A DNA stretch of 57,869 bases from an uncultured bacterium (GTDB lineage: Bacteria; Bacillota; Bacilli; Lactobacillales; Lactobacillaceae): assembly GCA_905214235.1 (NCBI GenBank), contig CAJMLF010000010.1:1-57869 (forward strand). The letters run 5' to 3'. Shown piece after piece: positions 44,029 through 51,806 of this stretch. Position 1 is the stretch's first letter, and each line of letters begins with the position of its first letter. The position numbers were made by a program, and so were the translations under genes. The notes beneath the pieces are model-generated. The model did no database searches, was not told where the DNA came from, and saw only the letters and a list, made by a program, of their open reading frames with translations.

Positions 44029-44934
44029 CTATCTAACTAAGTCGTATTTTACCAGAAAATTGTGAAAATATGGTGGTAAAGGTGCCTGAATTTCTTTTCT
44101 TTGGAAAGTAAAGGGGAGGACCAGTTCCTGAATAGCACCGTGGAGCAGCATTGCCGGTGCCGGTTGCGCGTTATAGAGGGGGTCCCCAATTATGGGGTGG
44201 CCAGCGTGGGCCAGGTGAACCCGAATCTGGTGGGTCCGCCCGGTCACCAGGCGCAGGCGGACTAACGAATACCGATGGTTTACCGCAACGACGTGGTAAA
44301 GGGTCCGGGCGGCCTTCGCGTTTTGCCCACCAACCATGTACTTCCGCTTGTCAGTCGGGTCACTACCAATGGGCCAGGCCAGCTCCCCGTCCCTACTCAT
44401 CTGCCCCGCCACAACAGCTAGGTACTGCCGGTGAATTTGCCCACTGCTGATCAGGCGGTTCAAGATGGGAACCACTACCGGATTCTTGGCAACCAGCATC
44501 GCCCCACTGGTTTCCTGGTCCAGGCGGTGAACCATGTAGGCACTGCCATTCAGGTAGCCCGCCACATCGTTCATCAGCGTTCCTAACTCGCCATGGTAGT
44601 TAGGGTGGCTCTTCTGGCCCCGGGGCTTGTTAACGACAATAACATCCCGGTTTTCAAAGAGGACCTGAAGCTGGGGATGCGGGGTCGGCACGTAGTCGTT
44701 GGCATCCGGCGTCCGCAATTCGTCGCCCACAAACCGCAACGTGACCTGGTCACCAGGGCGGACGGGTTCATTGACGTACTGGTAGTGGCCATTGACCAAG
44801 ACGTTGTGGCGGCGACGCAAGTAGTGGATGTAGCGGTTAGGCAGCAGCCACTGGTCATGCAGTAGTTCCCGGAGGCTCTTGACTGCCTGCTTAGGACCCA
44901 GTTGCTCAGTGATTTTCCAACGGATATTTCCCAT
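44029..44934 (-). CDS. RluA family pseudouridine synthase
   Basis: The 301-residue protein isomerises uridines in rRNA or tRNA to pseudouridine. It has an N-terminal S4-like segment, then the catalytic motif HRLDQETSGAML with the nucleophilic Asp, PRGQKSHPN before it, and RTHQIRVHLAHAGHPIIGD after it. The target site cannot be determined. AAGGAGGGG precedes the ATG. It is divergent from the CorA-family gene and 32 bases from the start of the TerC gene, so it may head that unit. Confidence 0.9.
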   Translation of the reverse strand: MGNIRWKITEQLGPKQAVKSLRELLHDQWLLPNRYIHYLRRRHNVLVNGHYQYVNEPVRPGDQVTLRFVGDELRTPDANDYVPTPHPQLQVLFENRDVIVVNKPRGQKSHPNYHGELGTLMNDVAGYLNGSAYMVHRLDQETSGAMLVAKNPVVVPILNRLISSGQIHRQYLAVVAGQMSRDGELAWPIGSDPTDKRKYMVGGQNAKAARTLYHVVAVNHRYSLVRLRLVTGRTHQIRVHLAHAGHPIIGDPLYNAQPAPAMLLHGAIQELVLPFTFQRKEIQAPLPPYFHNFLVKYDLVR

Positions 44935-45072
44935 CTTGTCCCCTCCTTTAGACCTCTTTATTCTAAATATTTCCCGGGAAATTGTGAAGCTTTCATATTG
45001 ATTTAGCGGTCTGACTTTACTTTTCCCCGTTTCTATCGTTGAATAATATTATAAGTATTTTTAAGGAGATGA

Positions 45073-45996
45073 ATGGCATTGTTAAGCGCGGAAAAAATCA
45101 ACGACCACAGTCACTGGATCAGTGTCTTTGAGCCCCTGCCCCGCGAACGGGTCGACCTGATCGATAAGTACGAAGTGACCCAGGAGCTGCTTGACTATGC
45201 CATTGACCCCTACGAAAAAGCACGGGTGGAAGTCGACCCGGACGCCGGGGTTACCCTGCTCATTTTCGACGTTTACGTTCCCACCCACGCGGTGACGGCT
45301 CCCCAAACGGCGCCGATTGGGATCATGTTAACCACGAATAACATCATCACCTTCACGAACGCGAAGACGAACTTTGTCAACGGAATCATCGCCAACGAGC
45401 TAAAGACGCTTCACCGCCGGGGCCCAGTCACTGACAAGCTTAACCTGGTTTTTCCGGTTCTCTACCGCCTTTCCACCAGCTACTTTGGTCCCCTCCGGCG
45501 AGTCGACCAACAGCGGCAGCAAATTCAGCAGAACCTGCAGAAGCGGACGGGGCGCAAGGCAATCACCGAGTTCATGGAAATCGAGACCGGCCTGGTCTAC
45601 ATCTTGACGTCACTCAAGGGGAACGTCTCCCTGCTGGAAGAGTTTAAGCGGCGGTTTCTTAAACGGATGTCGACCCGGCAATGTAACGACCTCGATGACG
45701 TTATCGTTGAAGCCCAGCAGGGACTGGAAATGGCCCAAATGACATCGGACGTTTCCGAGCGGGTCTCAAACGCCTACAGCAAGGTCCTGGATAGTAACCT
45801 GAACCAAACGATGAAGTACCTGACAATTTACTCGATCGTCCTGTCGATTCCAACGATTGTTTCCGGATTCTACGGGGAAAACGTTAAGCTCCCCCTGGCT
45901 AACGGCAACCTCTCCTGGTTACTCACCCTGATGATTACCCTGATCCTGATGGTCGCCTGCGTAATCTTCCTTATTAACCGGCGCTGGTGGAAATGA
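45073..45996 (+). CDS. CorA-family divalent cation transporter-like protein with GEN in place of GMN
   Basis: The 307-residue protein has a large N-terminal cytoplasmic domain and two C-terminal spans (about 247-267 and 277-299). Between these, where CorA proteins have the selectivity-filter motif Gly-Met-Asn, this one reads FYGENVKLP (Gly268-Glu269-Asn270; codons GGG-GAA-AAC at 45874-45882). The basic C-terminus NRRWWK is typical. CorA is a pentameric Mg2+ channel; the change at the filter may alter selectivity or function. AAGGAG is four bases from the ATG. It is a single gene; the next region is a riboswitch leader. Confidence 0.85.
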   Translation: MALLSAEKINDHSHWISVFEPLPRERVDLIDKYEVTQELLDYAIDPYEKARVEVDPDAGVTLLIFDVYVPTHAVTAPQTAPIGIMLTTNNIITFTNAKTNFVNGIIANELKTLHRRGPVTDKLNLVFPVLYRLSTSYFGPLRRVDQQRQQIQQNLQKRTGRKAITEFMEIETGLVYILTSLKGNVSLLEEFKRRFLKRMSTRQCNDLDDVIVEAQQGLEMAQMTSDVSERVSNAYSKVLDSNLNQTMKYLTIYSIVLSIPTIVSGFYGENVKLPLANGNLSWLLTLMITLILMVACVIFLINRRWWK

Positions 45997-46057
45997 GACG
46001 TTAACGAACTTTTATGTTCATCTTATCCGAGACTACCGGAAAATCCGAACAAGGTGC

Positions 46058-46086
46058 TTGTCATCAGCGGTTTGACATGGTAGGAT
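46058..46086 (+). promoter_or_regulatory. Promoter of the purine riboswitch transcript
   Basis: TTGTCA (46058-46063), 17 bases, then TAGGAT (46081-46086), about 28 bases before the aptamer. Confidence 0.65.
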
Positions 46087-46114
46087 ATCAACAATGCAAT
46101 TTACTAAACAAGTG

Positions 46115-46230
46115 GCCTATATAATGCCGTAATACGGACGGCAGTCTCTACCCGGAGCCATAAACTCTGGACTATAAGCAATTTGAACATAAGCTCTCAT
46201 TGCTTTGCAAAAGGCAAGGAGAGCTTTTTT
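46115..46230 (+). promoter_or_regulatory. Purine (guanine/xanthine-class) riboswitch with terminator
   Basis: The aptamer spans 46115-46179. P1 pairs GCCTATA with TATAAGC, P2 GCCGT with ACGGC, and P3 CCGGAG with CTCTGG. The core TATAAT, CTCTACC and the GACTAT junction are present. The specificity base in GACTAT is C (46172), as in guanine aptamers, not U as in adenine ones. A terminator stem AAGCTCTC/GAGAGCTT with six T (46191-46230) is the expression platform. It controls the xanthine permease gene. Confidence 0.93.
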
Positions 46231-46269
46231 ATAGGCCGCGAATTAACTTCATATTGGGAGGAATAATTC

Positions 46270-47592
46270 GTGAAGCAAGTATCCGCAACTGTAAAGAACG
46301 ACCAAGCACCGACCGGCTTTGCTAGCCAGTGGCGTAACTTTATCCTGGGTTTTCAGCACCTTTTGGCCATGTACTCCGGAGATGTTCTGGTCCCCCTGCT
46401 GATTGGTCACTACCTGCATTTTTCGACGGTGCAGATGACCTACCTGGTCTCAATTGACATTTTCATGTGCGGGGTTGCCACCCTACTCCAACTCAAGCAA
46501 ACGCCGTTGACCGGGATCGGCCTGCCGGTTGTCCTTGGCTGCGCAGTTCAGGCGGTTACGCCTTTGGAATCCATCGGGGGTAAACTGGGGATTACCTACA
46601 TGTACGGGGCCATCATTGCGGCCGGTATCTTTGTCTTCCTAATTGCCGGCTTCTTTGCCCACCTCAAGCGCTTCTTCCCACCGGTCGTCACCGGCTCACT
46701 AATCACGATTATCGGTTTTACGCTGGTGCCGGTCGGCTTCCAGGACCTCGGTGGGGGAAACGCATCTGCTAGTTCCTTCGGTGCCCCGGTTAACCTATTA
46801 ATTGGCTTTCTGACCATCGTCATTATCCTGCTGTTTTCCGCCTTTGCCCGCGGCTTCATGAAGTCAATTGCCATCCTGATTGGAATCCTACTCGCCTCGT
46901 TTATCGCCGGCGGCTTAGGTCAGGTCTCATTGACCCCGGTCAGTGAAGCAGCCTGGTTCCACGCCCCACAGCTGTTTTTCTTTGGGGTTCCCCGCTTTAA
47001 CCTCAGTGCAATGGTCACCATGATTTTGGTGTCCTTGACGACCATGATCGAATCCACCGGGGTCTTCTTTGCCCTCAGTGACATCACCGGTCGTCAGTTA
47101 ACTACCCAGAACCTGGAACGCGGGTACCGGGCGGAAGGAATTGCGGCCGTCCTTGGGGGTCTGTTCAATACCTTCCCATACTCAACCTTCTCGGAAAACG
47201 TGGGAGTTCTCAAGATGTCAGGGGTTAAAACACGGCGGCCAGTTTACTATGCAGCCTTCCTGCTCCTGATCTTGGGACTCCTGCCCAAGATTGGGGCACT
47301 GGCAACGGTCATCCCCGAACCCGTCCTGGGTGGTGCAATGATCGTGATGTTCGGGATGGTCGGGGTCCAGGGGGTCCAAATTCTCCACAAGGTGGACTTC
47401 ACCAAGAACGCCAACCTGCTGACCGCCTCGGTTTCAATTGGACTCGGCCTGGGGATTACCATGTACCCCCAGCTCTTTCAACACATGCCAACGGAAGTCC
47501 AGATCATCCTGGGCAACGGGATCGTGGTTACCAGTGTTTCGGCCGTCTTGTTGAACCTGCTCTTCAACCACAAGTGGGCCCGGCACGAATAA
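46270..47592 (+). CDS. pbuX: Xanthine/purine permease (NCS2 family)
   Basis: The 440-residue protein has about fourteen spans and imports xanthine or guanine by proton symport. The start FILGFQHLLAMYSGDVLVPLLIG is the NCS2 N-terminus, and TTMIESTGVFFALSDITGR is the signature region. FNTFPYSTFSENVGVLKMSGVKTRR is the conserved span-10 region of xanthine permeases. The start is a GTG with GGGAGGA upstream. The purine riboswitch directly before it, with C at the specificity base, supports xanthine/guanine rather than uracil. Confidence 0.93.
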   Translation: MKQVSATVKNDQAPTGFASQWRNFILGFQHLLAMYSGDVLVPLLIGHYLHFSTVQMTYLVSIDIFMCGVATLLQLKQTPLTGIGLPVVLGCAVQAVTPLESIGGKLGITYMYGAIIAAGIFVFLIAGFFAHLKRFFPPVVTGSLITIIGFTLVPVGFQDLGGGNASASSFGAPVNLLIGFLTIVIILLFSAFARGFMKSIAILIGILLASFIAGGLGQVSLTPVSEAAWFHAPQLFFFGVPRFNLSAMVTMILVSLTTMIESTGVFFALSDITGRQLTTQNLERGYRAEGIAAVLGGLFNTFPYSTFSENVGVLKMSGVKTRRPVYYAAFLLLILGLLPKIGALATVIPEPVLGGAMIVMFGMVGVQGVQILHKVDFTKNANLLTASVSIGLGLGITMYPQLFQHMPTEVQIILGNGIVVTSVSAVLLNLLFNHKWARHE

Positions 47593-47599
47593 ATATTCA

Positions 47600-47628
47600 T
47601 TGACAAAGAATTATTCACACGCTATCAT
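47600..47628 (+). promoter_or_regulatory. Promoter of the nhaC T-box transcript
   Basis: TTGACA (47600-47605), 17 bases, then TATCAT (47623-47628), eight bases before T-box stem I. Confidence 0.8.
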
Positions 47629-47635
47629 AGCTTTA

Positions 47636-47857
47636 ACAATTAACGTTTCAGTAGACGCTTCGTTCGGTGTCAGAGAGCCGGTGGGGATGTGCGAACCGGT
47701 CAGGCGGAGAATGTCGAATTATCACGGATAAATAATTGTCCGGCCATATTCAGTGCCGTTACCACCTGATATGAGGATGGAGTATTTCCATAACTCGGGT
47801 GGTACCGCGGTTTAAAACAGTCGCCCCGTTGAAGCAAAATTCAACGGGGCGTTTTTT
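47636..47857 (+). promoter_or_regulatory. T-box leader, tyrosine (UAU) specifier, controlling the NhaC-type transporter
   Basis: Stem I is closed by ACAATTA (47636-47642) and TAATTGT (47733-47739), then CGT/ACG. The 5' loop side ends in AGTA (47650-47653). The upper helix GACG..CTTCG pairs with CGGAG..TGTC. The 3' side reads GAA-T-TAT-C, placing the codon TAT (Tyr) at 47720-47722. The T-box GGGTGGTACCGCGG is at 47807-47820, and the terminator CGCCCCGTTGAA/TTCAACGGGGCG with six T is at 47822-47857. A shifted reading of the loop could give GTC (Val), but the helix pairing favours TAT. Confidence 0.88.
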
Positions 47858-47874
47858 CGTAAGGAGGAATTGAA

Positions 47875-47916
47875 GTGAGTAACTGTGGCGGTGTAATTCG
47901 CTATCCCAATAGCTAA
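47875..47916 (+). CDS. Possible 13-codon upstream ORF between the T-box and nhaC
   Basis: A GTG-started ORF encodes MSNCGGVIRYPNS with a strong AAGGAGGA site six bases upstream (47861-47868). It lies after the T-box terminator and 36 bases before the nhaC start. Its last codons (CAATAG at 47907-47912) can pair with CTATTG (47934-47939) just before the nhaC Shine-Dalgarno. It could couple translation to nhaC, and it includes one Tyr codon. No peptide function is evident. It may also be a chance ORF. Confidence 0.4.
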   Translation: MSNCGGVIRYPNS

Positions 47917-47952
47917 CGTTCAGCATTAAGAAACTATTGAGGAGGAATAACC

Positions 47953-49326
47953 ATGAAAAAAGTTCGTTTTGGTGAAGCACTCACCATCTTAATCATCATG
48001 CTCATAATCCTGGGGACGGCCGTTATCCACTTTGGCCTTTCCCCGCAGATCCCGGTTCTCTTTACCATCGCCCTCTTGATCTTTTGGGCGCGACTGCGGG
48101 GCGCCTCCTGGGAGGACGTCCACCAGGGAATCACCGAAGGAATCAGCACCGCGATCATCCCCATCTTCATCTTCATTTTAATTGGGGCCCTCATTGCGGT
48201 CTGGATTCAGGCCGGGATTATTCCCGCCATCATGGTCGTTGGTTTTAAGCTAATCTCGAGTCGCTTTTTCATCCCATCGACCTTCATCGTCTGCTCCTTG
48301 GTCGGGCTGTCAATCGGGAGTGGGTTCACCACCATTTCCACGATTGGGATCGCCCTCTTTGGGATGGGGATGGCGATGAACCTTAACCCGGCCCTCATTG
48401 CCGGGGCCATCATCTCGGGGGCCGTCTTTGGTGATAAGATGTCCCCACTGTCCGATTCGACTAACCTGGCATCAGCAATTGCCGGCAGTGACCTCTTCGC
48501 CCACATTAAAAACATGATGTGGTCAACGATTCCGTCCTTCGTCGTTTCCCTGGTCCTCTTTTGGGTCCTTGGGAACTCAAGTAACCAGATGAGTGCCGCC
48601 AAGATTGCCCACACGACCGCCATCTTAAACCAGCATTTCGTTATCAGTTGGTGGGCCCTCCTGCCGATCATCCTGATGTTTGCCTGCGCTTGGAAGCATA
48701 TCCCGGCCATTCCAACACTGTTTATCAATATCCTAGTAACGGTCGGGATGATCTTCTTCCAGAACCCGCACGAGTCATTAAAATCCCTCACCACGTTAAT
48801 CAGCGAGGGATTCGTGGCCCACACTAGTGACGCCGCCGTTAACGCCCTGCTGTCCCGGGGTGGGATCACCAGCATGATGGCGACCGTTTCTTTAATCATC
48901 GTTACCCTCTCACTTGGGGGCATCCTAATGAAGTTTAACGTCGTCCAGGTGGCAATGGAACCCCTGGTAAAGCACCTCCGCAAGCCTGGTCCCCTGGTTA
49001 CAACAACCATCCTTTCGGGGATTGGGATCAACCTGTTTGTCGGCGAACAGTACCTCTCCGTCATCCTTCCCGGGAAGGCCTTCAAGCCCGCGTTTAGCCG
49101 GATTGGACTGGCCCCGTTAGCCCTTAGCCGGGTCCTCGAAGACGGGGGAAGTGTCATCAACTACCTGATTCCATGGGGCGTGGCTGGCTCCTTCGCCGCC
49201 TCCACGCTAGGGGTCCCTGTCCTTCACTTCCTTCCCTTTGCCTTCTTTAGCCTGTTCTCACCGGTCTTCTCCATCCTCAGCGGTTTTACCGGGATTGGCT
49301 TGAAGAAGAGTACCCCACAAAACTAA
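47953..49326 (+). CDS. NhaC-type antiporter, predicted tyrosine transporter
   Basis: The 457-residue protein has about eleven or twelve spans of the Na+/H+ antiporter NhaC family, with the characteristic GAIISGAVFGDKMSPLSDSTNLAS and NLFVGEQYLSVILPGKAF. Some NhaC-family genes in Firmicutes stand behind tyrosine T-boxes and are predicted to carry tyrosine rather than Na+. The leader here also has a TAT specifier, so tyrosine transport is the best inference, although Na+/H+ antiport cannot be ruled out. GAGGAGG precedes the ATG. It is ended by a bidirectional terminator. Confidence 0.85.
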   Translation: MKKVRFGEALTILIIMLIILGTAVIHFGLSPQIPVLFTIALLIFWARLRGASWEDVHQGITEGISTAIIPIFIFILIGALIAVWIQAGIIPAIMVVGFKLISSRFFIPSTFIVCSLVGLSIGSGFTTISTIGIALFGMGMAMNLNPALIAGAIISGAVFGDKMSPLSDSTNLASAIAGSDLFAHIKNMMWSTIPSFVVSLVLFWVLGNSSNQMSAAKIAHTTAILNQHFVISWWALLPIILMFACAWKHIPAIPTLFINILVTVGMIFFQNPHESLKSLTTLISEGFVAHTSDAAVNALLSRGGITSMMATVSLIIVTLSLGGILMKFNVVQVAMEPLVKHLRKPGPLVTTTILSGIGINLFVGEQYLSVILPGKAFKPAFSRIGLAPLALSRVLEDGGSVINYLIPWGVAGSFAASTLGVPVLHFLPFAFFSLFSPVFSILSGFTGIGLKKSTPQN

Positions 49327-49329
49327 CGA

Positions 49330-49380
49330 TAAAAAAGAGGATGAGAAAAAGCTTCAGCTTATTTTCATCCTCTTTTTGTA
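49330..49380. terminator. Bidirectional terminator
   Basis: AAAAAAGAGGATGA and TCATCCTCTTTTT arms between convergent nhaC and the CDF gene. Confidence 0.88.
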
Positions 49381-49383
49381 TCT

Positions 49384-50409
49384 TTAGAACCGGCCATGAA
49401 CATCCTTATCCGTAAATGATCGTGGATCGGGGATAAAGGAAATATCGGCGTCGATAATCCCAAAGCGCTCGCGGAGCATCTGCTCGATCCGTTCCGATAG
49501 CTGGAAACTCTCCAGAACCGTCATCTTACTATCAACGACCAGGGTAGCATCCAAAGTAACCAGATTACCGTTGTAGTGGGCCTTCAGTTCAGCAATGTAT
49601 TGAATTGCCGGAACCGCTAAGATTGCCTGCCCGTACTCATGCTCGGCCTTAGGATCAAAGTAGTCGGTCAAGTTCAGGCTGCTTTCAAAGAAAATCTTCA
49701 GTCCCGAATACAGGATAAAGAAGCCGACAACAATACTGGTGGCCCCATCGAGCCAGGTGAGGTTAAAGAGCAGGGCGCCAGCAATTGCGACCATCGTTCC
49801 AATACTCGTGAAGGCGTCGCTCAAGCTATCCTGGGCCGAAGCCAACAGGGCCGCGTTTTGCAGTTTGCGGCCGGTCTGCCGGTTCATGTACCAAACAACT
49901 AGCATAATCACTGACGCAATCCCGGCCCCCACGATGGCAATCGGTTGGGGCACTACCCGGTCATTCGAGCTTAAGAGGCCCTTGATACCATCGATAATGA
50001 CGCTCAGGGCAATGGCCACCATCACTACGGCCGTTACCAGGGAGAAAACCGTCTCGTACCGCCAACGGACAAACTGCACCCGCTGGTCCGTTCCCAGGTG
50101 TTCCTGGTAGCCGTCTTCCGGAAGCTTAGCCCCGATGATGTCATCATCGTCAACGTCCTGGGCAATGTGTAGGCCCAACATCAAAAGGACGGTGGAAATA
50201 ATTCCCGAAAGGTTGTTAAAGGCATCCGCCCGCAGTGTCTGGGACTTGCTAACCGCCGCAAGCCAGTACTCAATAATTGAAATCAATAGGTACGCCACCA
50301 CGTTATAAATGAGGTGACGCTGGGATGCCCGAATCTTTACTAATTCCTTGGCCTGGGTATCCTCCCACTGGGCCATCTCACCCTTGGTGTGCTGCATAAA
50401 CTTAGTCAT
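49384..50409 (-). CDS. Cation diffusion facilitator (CDF) family metal exporter
   Basis: The 341-residue protein has six spans and a C-terminal cytoplasmic metal-binding domain. Span 2 has LRADAFNNLSG and span 5 AQDSLSDAFTSIG. The span-5 DxxxD pair without a His is more typical of Mn2+ than Zn2+ exporters. An acidic segment (AQDVDDDDIIGAKLPEDG) lies in the cytoplasmic loop near residue 85. It expels Mn2+, Fe2+ or a similar ion by H+ antiport; the metal is an inference. It is a single gene after a structured intergenic stretch. Confidence 0.85.
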   Translation of the reverse strand: MTKFMQHTKGEMAQWEDTQAKELVKIRASQRHLIYNVVAYLLISIIEYWLAAVSKSQTLRADAFNNLSGIISTVLLMLGLHIAQDVDDDDIIGAKLPEDGYQEHLGTDQRVQFVRWRYETVFSLVTAVVMVAIALSVIIDGIKGLLSSNDRVVPQPIAIVGAGIASVIMLVVWYMNRQTGRKLQNAALLASAQDSLSDAFTSIGTMVAIAGALLFNLTWLDGATSIVVGFFILYSGLKIFFESSLNLTDYFDPKAEHEYGQAILAVPAIQYIAELKAHYNGNLVTLDATLVVDSKMTVLESFQLSERIEQMLRERFGIIDADISFIPDPRSFTDKDVHGRF

Positions 50410-50508
50410 TTTTACCCGCTTCCCTAAAAAGTATCAGGGTCGATTATACCGCAAACACCAAGGAATCGTGACATAAATTCTGTATGCCGTGAGGTGCCCT
50501 ACCGTAGC

Positions 50509-50568
50509 ACACAAAAGGCCCCCAATGCCCGGAAGGCCGAGCACTGAAGGCCACCGCTTATTTTGTGT
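50509..50568 (-). terminator. Structured intergenic hairpin, probable terminator of the second histidine phosphatase gene
   Basis: ACACAAAA (50509-50516) and TTTTGTGT (50561-50568) enclose about 44 GC-rich bases with further GGCC pairings. Read on the minus strand it follows the phosphatase gene, and its second arm carries TTTT. Confidence 0.5.
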
Positions 50569-50594
50569 TAAAAGAAAAGTTCTTTCTCAATACT

Positions 50595-50610
50595 TGTTTC
50601 ACGCGAAACA
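50595..50610. promoter_or_regulatory. parS-like 16-bp site
   Basis: TGTTTCACGCGAAACA differs at one position from the chromosomal parS consensus TGTTTCACGTGAAACA, which ParB/Spo0J binds. The half-sites TGTTTC and GAAACA are perfectly inverted. It lies seven bases beyond the stop of the phosphatase gene. No parAB genes or origin are in the window. Confidence 0.5.
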
Positions 50611-50617
50611 TACCGAC

Positions 50618-51271
50618 CTATTTATTGTATGAAACAACCTTGATGTTATCATCGGTTAAAAGCATCTGCGTCAAACTACCATTGGCGGGGCGAACAGTCA
50701 CGTCATACTTGCCACCGCCGAAGCGTTCAACCAGGCTCAAGAGGGTATTACCGTGACTTACCCACAGAACGTTGGCATCCTCTGGCAGATCAGCGTTGCG
50801 GATAAGTTCAATTCCCTTATCCACCCGTTCCCAGTATTCCTGGTTATTTTCCGCATCGTGAAAGGGATCGGCATCTTTCAGCCAATCCTTTGCTTGGCCA
50901 ATCGAATACTTGGTTACAATATCACGGAAGGTCTTAAGACCGTGCGGGGCGCCCGCGTTATACCAGGCAACGTCCATGTTGGTTCCCTCATACGAGCCGT
51001 AAAACTCCTCCCGGAAGTAAGGAGTAGTGGTCGGGTGCTTAACCGAATCCGCCTGGTTCATGTCCAGAATTTTTTGGATTGTCTCCATTGCCCGCGTTGT
51101 GTCACTACAAAATGCCGCATCAAAATGAACATCCTTGAGTCGTTCACCCGCTTGCCGGGCGTTTTCCTTTCCCTTTGCCGTCAGTGGTGAATTACTCCAC
51201 CCCTGTAGTTTGTTATAGATGTTGAAATAGGTTTGGCCGTGACGAACGAGGTATAAGTTTAACTTTGTCAT
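50618..51271 (-). CDS. Histidine phosphatase family protein (second copy)
   Basis: The 217-residue protein has the phospho-His motif LVRHGQTYFN near residue 10, the FREEFYGSYEG acid region and the late VLWVSHGNTLLS with the second His. It is a paralogue of the protein at 3332-3982, with similar length and a shared QGWS/PLTAKGK segment. Start chosen at 51271 because GTGGAGG is eight bases upstream; ATG 51277 is only two bases from it. The role is a small-molecule phosphatase, substrate unknown. Confidence 0.87.
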   Translation of the reverse strand: MTKLNLYLVRHGQTYFNIYNKLQGWSNSPLTAKGKENARQAGERLKDVHFDAAFCSDTTRAMETIQKILDMNQADSVKHPTTTPYFREEFYGSYEGTNMDVAWYNAGAPHGLKTFRDIVTKYSIGQAKDWLKDADPFHDAENNQEYWERVDKGIELIRNADLPEDANVLWVSHGNTLLSLVERFGGGKYDVTVRPANGSLTQMLLTDDNIKVVSYNK

Positions 51272-51424
51272 TTTCATAACCTCCACTTCTAAGACTTCAT
51301 TATTATTTTACCGCTTTCATCAGCGTAAAGCCACGGCATCAAGCTTAGGATGAGCTTAGACTTTTAAACACATTTTCTTCATATCTGTTCCGTACACTGA
51401 AGAATATAGAAGGAAGGAATCAAT

Positions 51425-51694
51425 ATGACACTTAAAGATATAACTCATTCTGACATCGTTGCCGCCCGGATTGTGGCGGTGACAGGTCGAACGGTGAAGG
51501 TTGTTACTGAAGATGGACAGACTTTGCGAATCCCCCTTTCTAAGACTTACCGGCAGGATAAGACCATGCTGGCTTCTTTAAAAGATATCTTGAAGGCGGG
51601 GATCTGGATCCCTGTTAACCGGCATTTGAAACGGCTTTTTCATTACGACTGGCTGGCGGCCCCAGCACCCGTTCCAGCGGTCGCAAAGAATTAA
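51425..51694 (+). CDS. Small protein of unknown function (89 residues)
   Basis: The 89-residue protein has no membrane span and no signal peptide. It begins as a beta-rich stretch, IVAARIVAVTGRTVKVVTEDGQTLRIPLSKTY, suggestive of a small OB- or SH3-like barrel. It continues with a helical basic part and a Pro/Ala-rich tail (AAPAPVPAVAKN). It has a good GGAAGGAA site and sits alone upstream of ltaS. I do not recognise a family. The beta-barrel look and basic charge would allow nucleic-acid binding, but that is a guess. Confidence 0.65.
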   Translation: MTLKDITHSDIVAARIVAVTGRTVKVVTEDGQTLRIPLSKTYRQDKTMLASLKDILKAGIWIPVNRHLKRLFHYDWLAAPAPVPAVAKN

Positions 51695-51806
51695 GTTTTC
51701 GCAACGAAACAAACCATGCCAATTGTTTACTTGCAATCTGTGATAAAATGGTTCTGATTTGTCAAAACCAATTAAATATAAACATTGATTGCGAGGAACA
51801 TTCCTA

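Noticed and set aside
47707..47730. Reading the NhaC T-box specifier as GTC (valine)
   Set aside because: Pairing GACG..CTTCG with CGGAG..TGTC uses the GTC bases in the helix and leaves TAT in the loop, with 5' and 3' loop sizes matching those of the Ile T-box. GTC remains a less likely reading.
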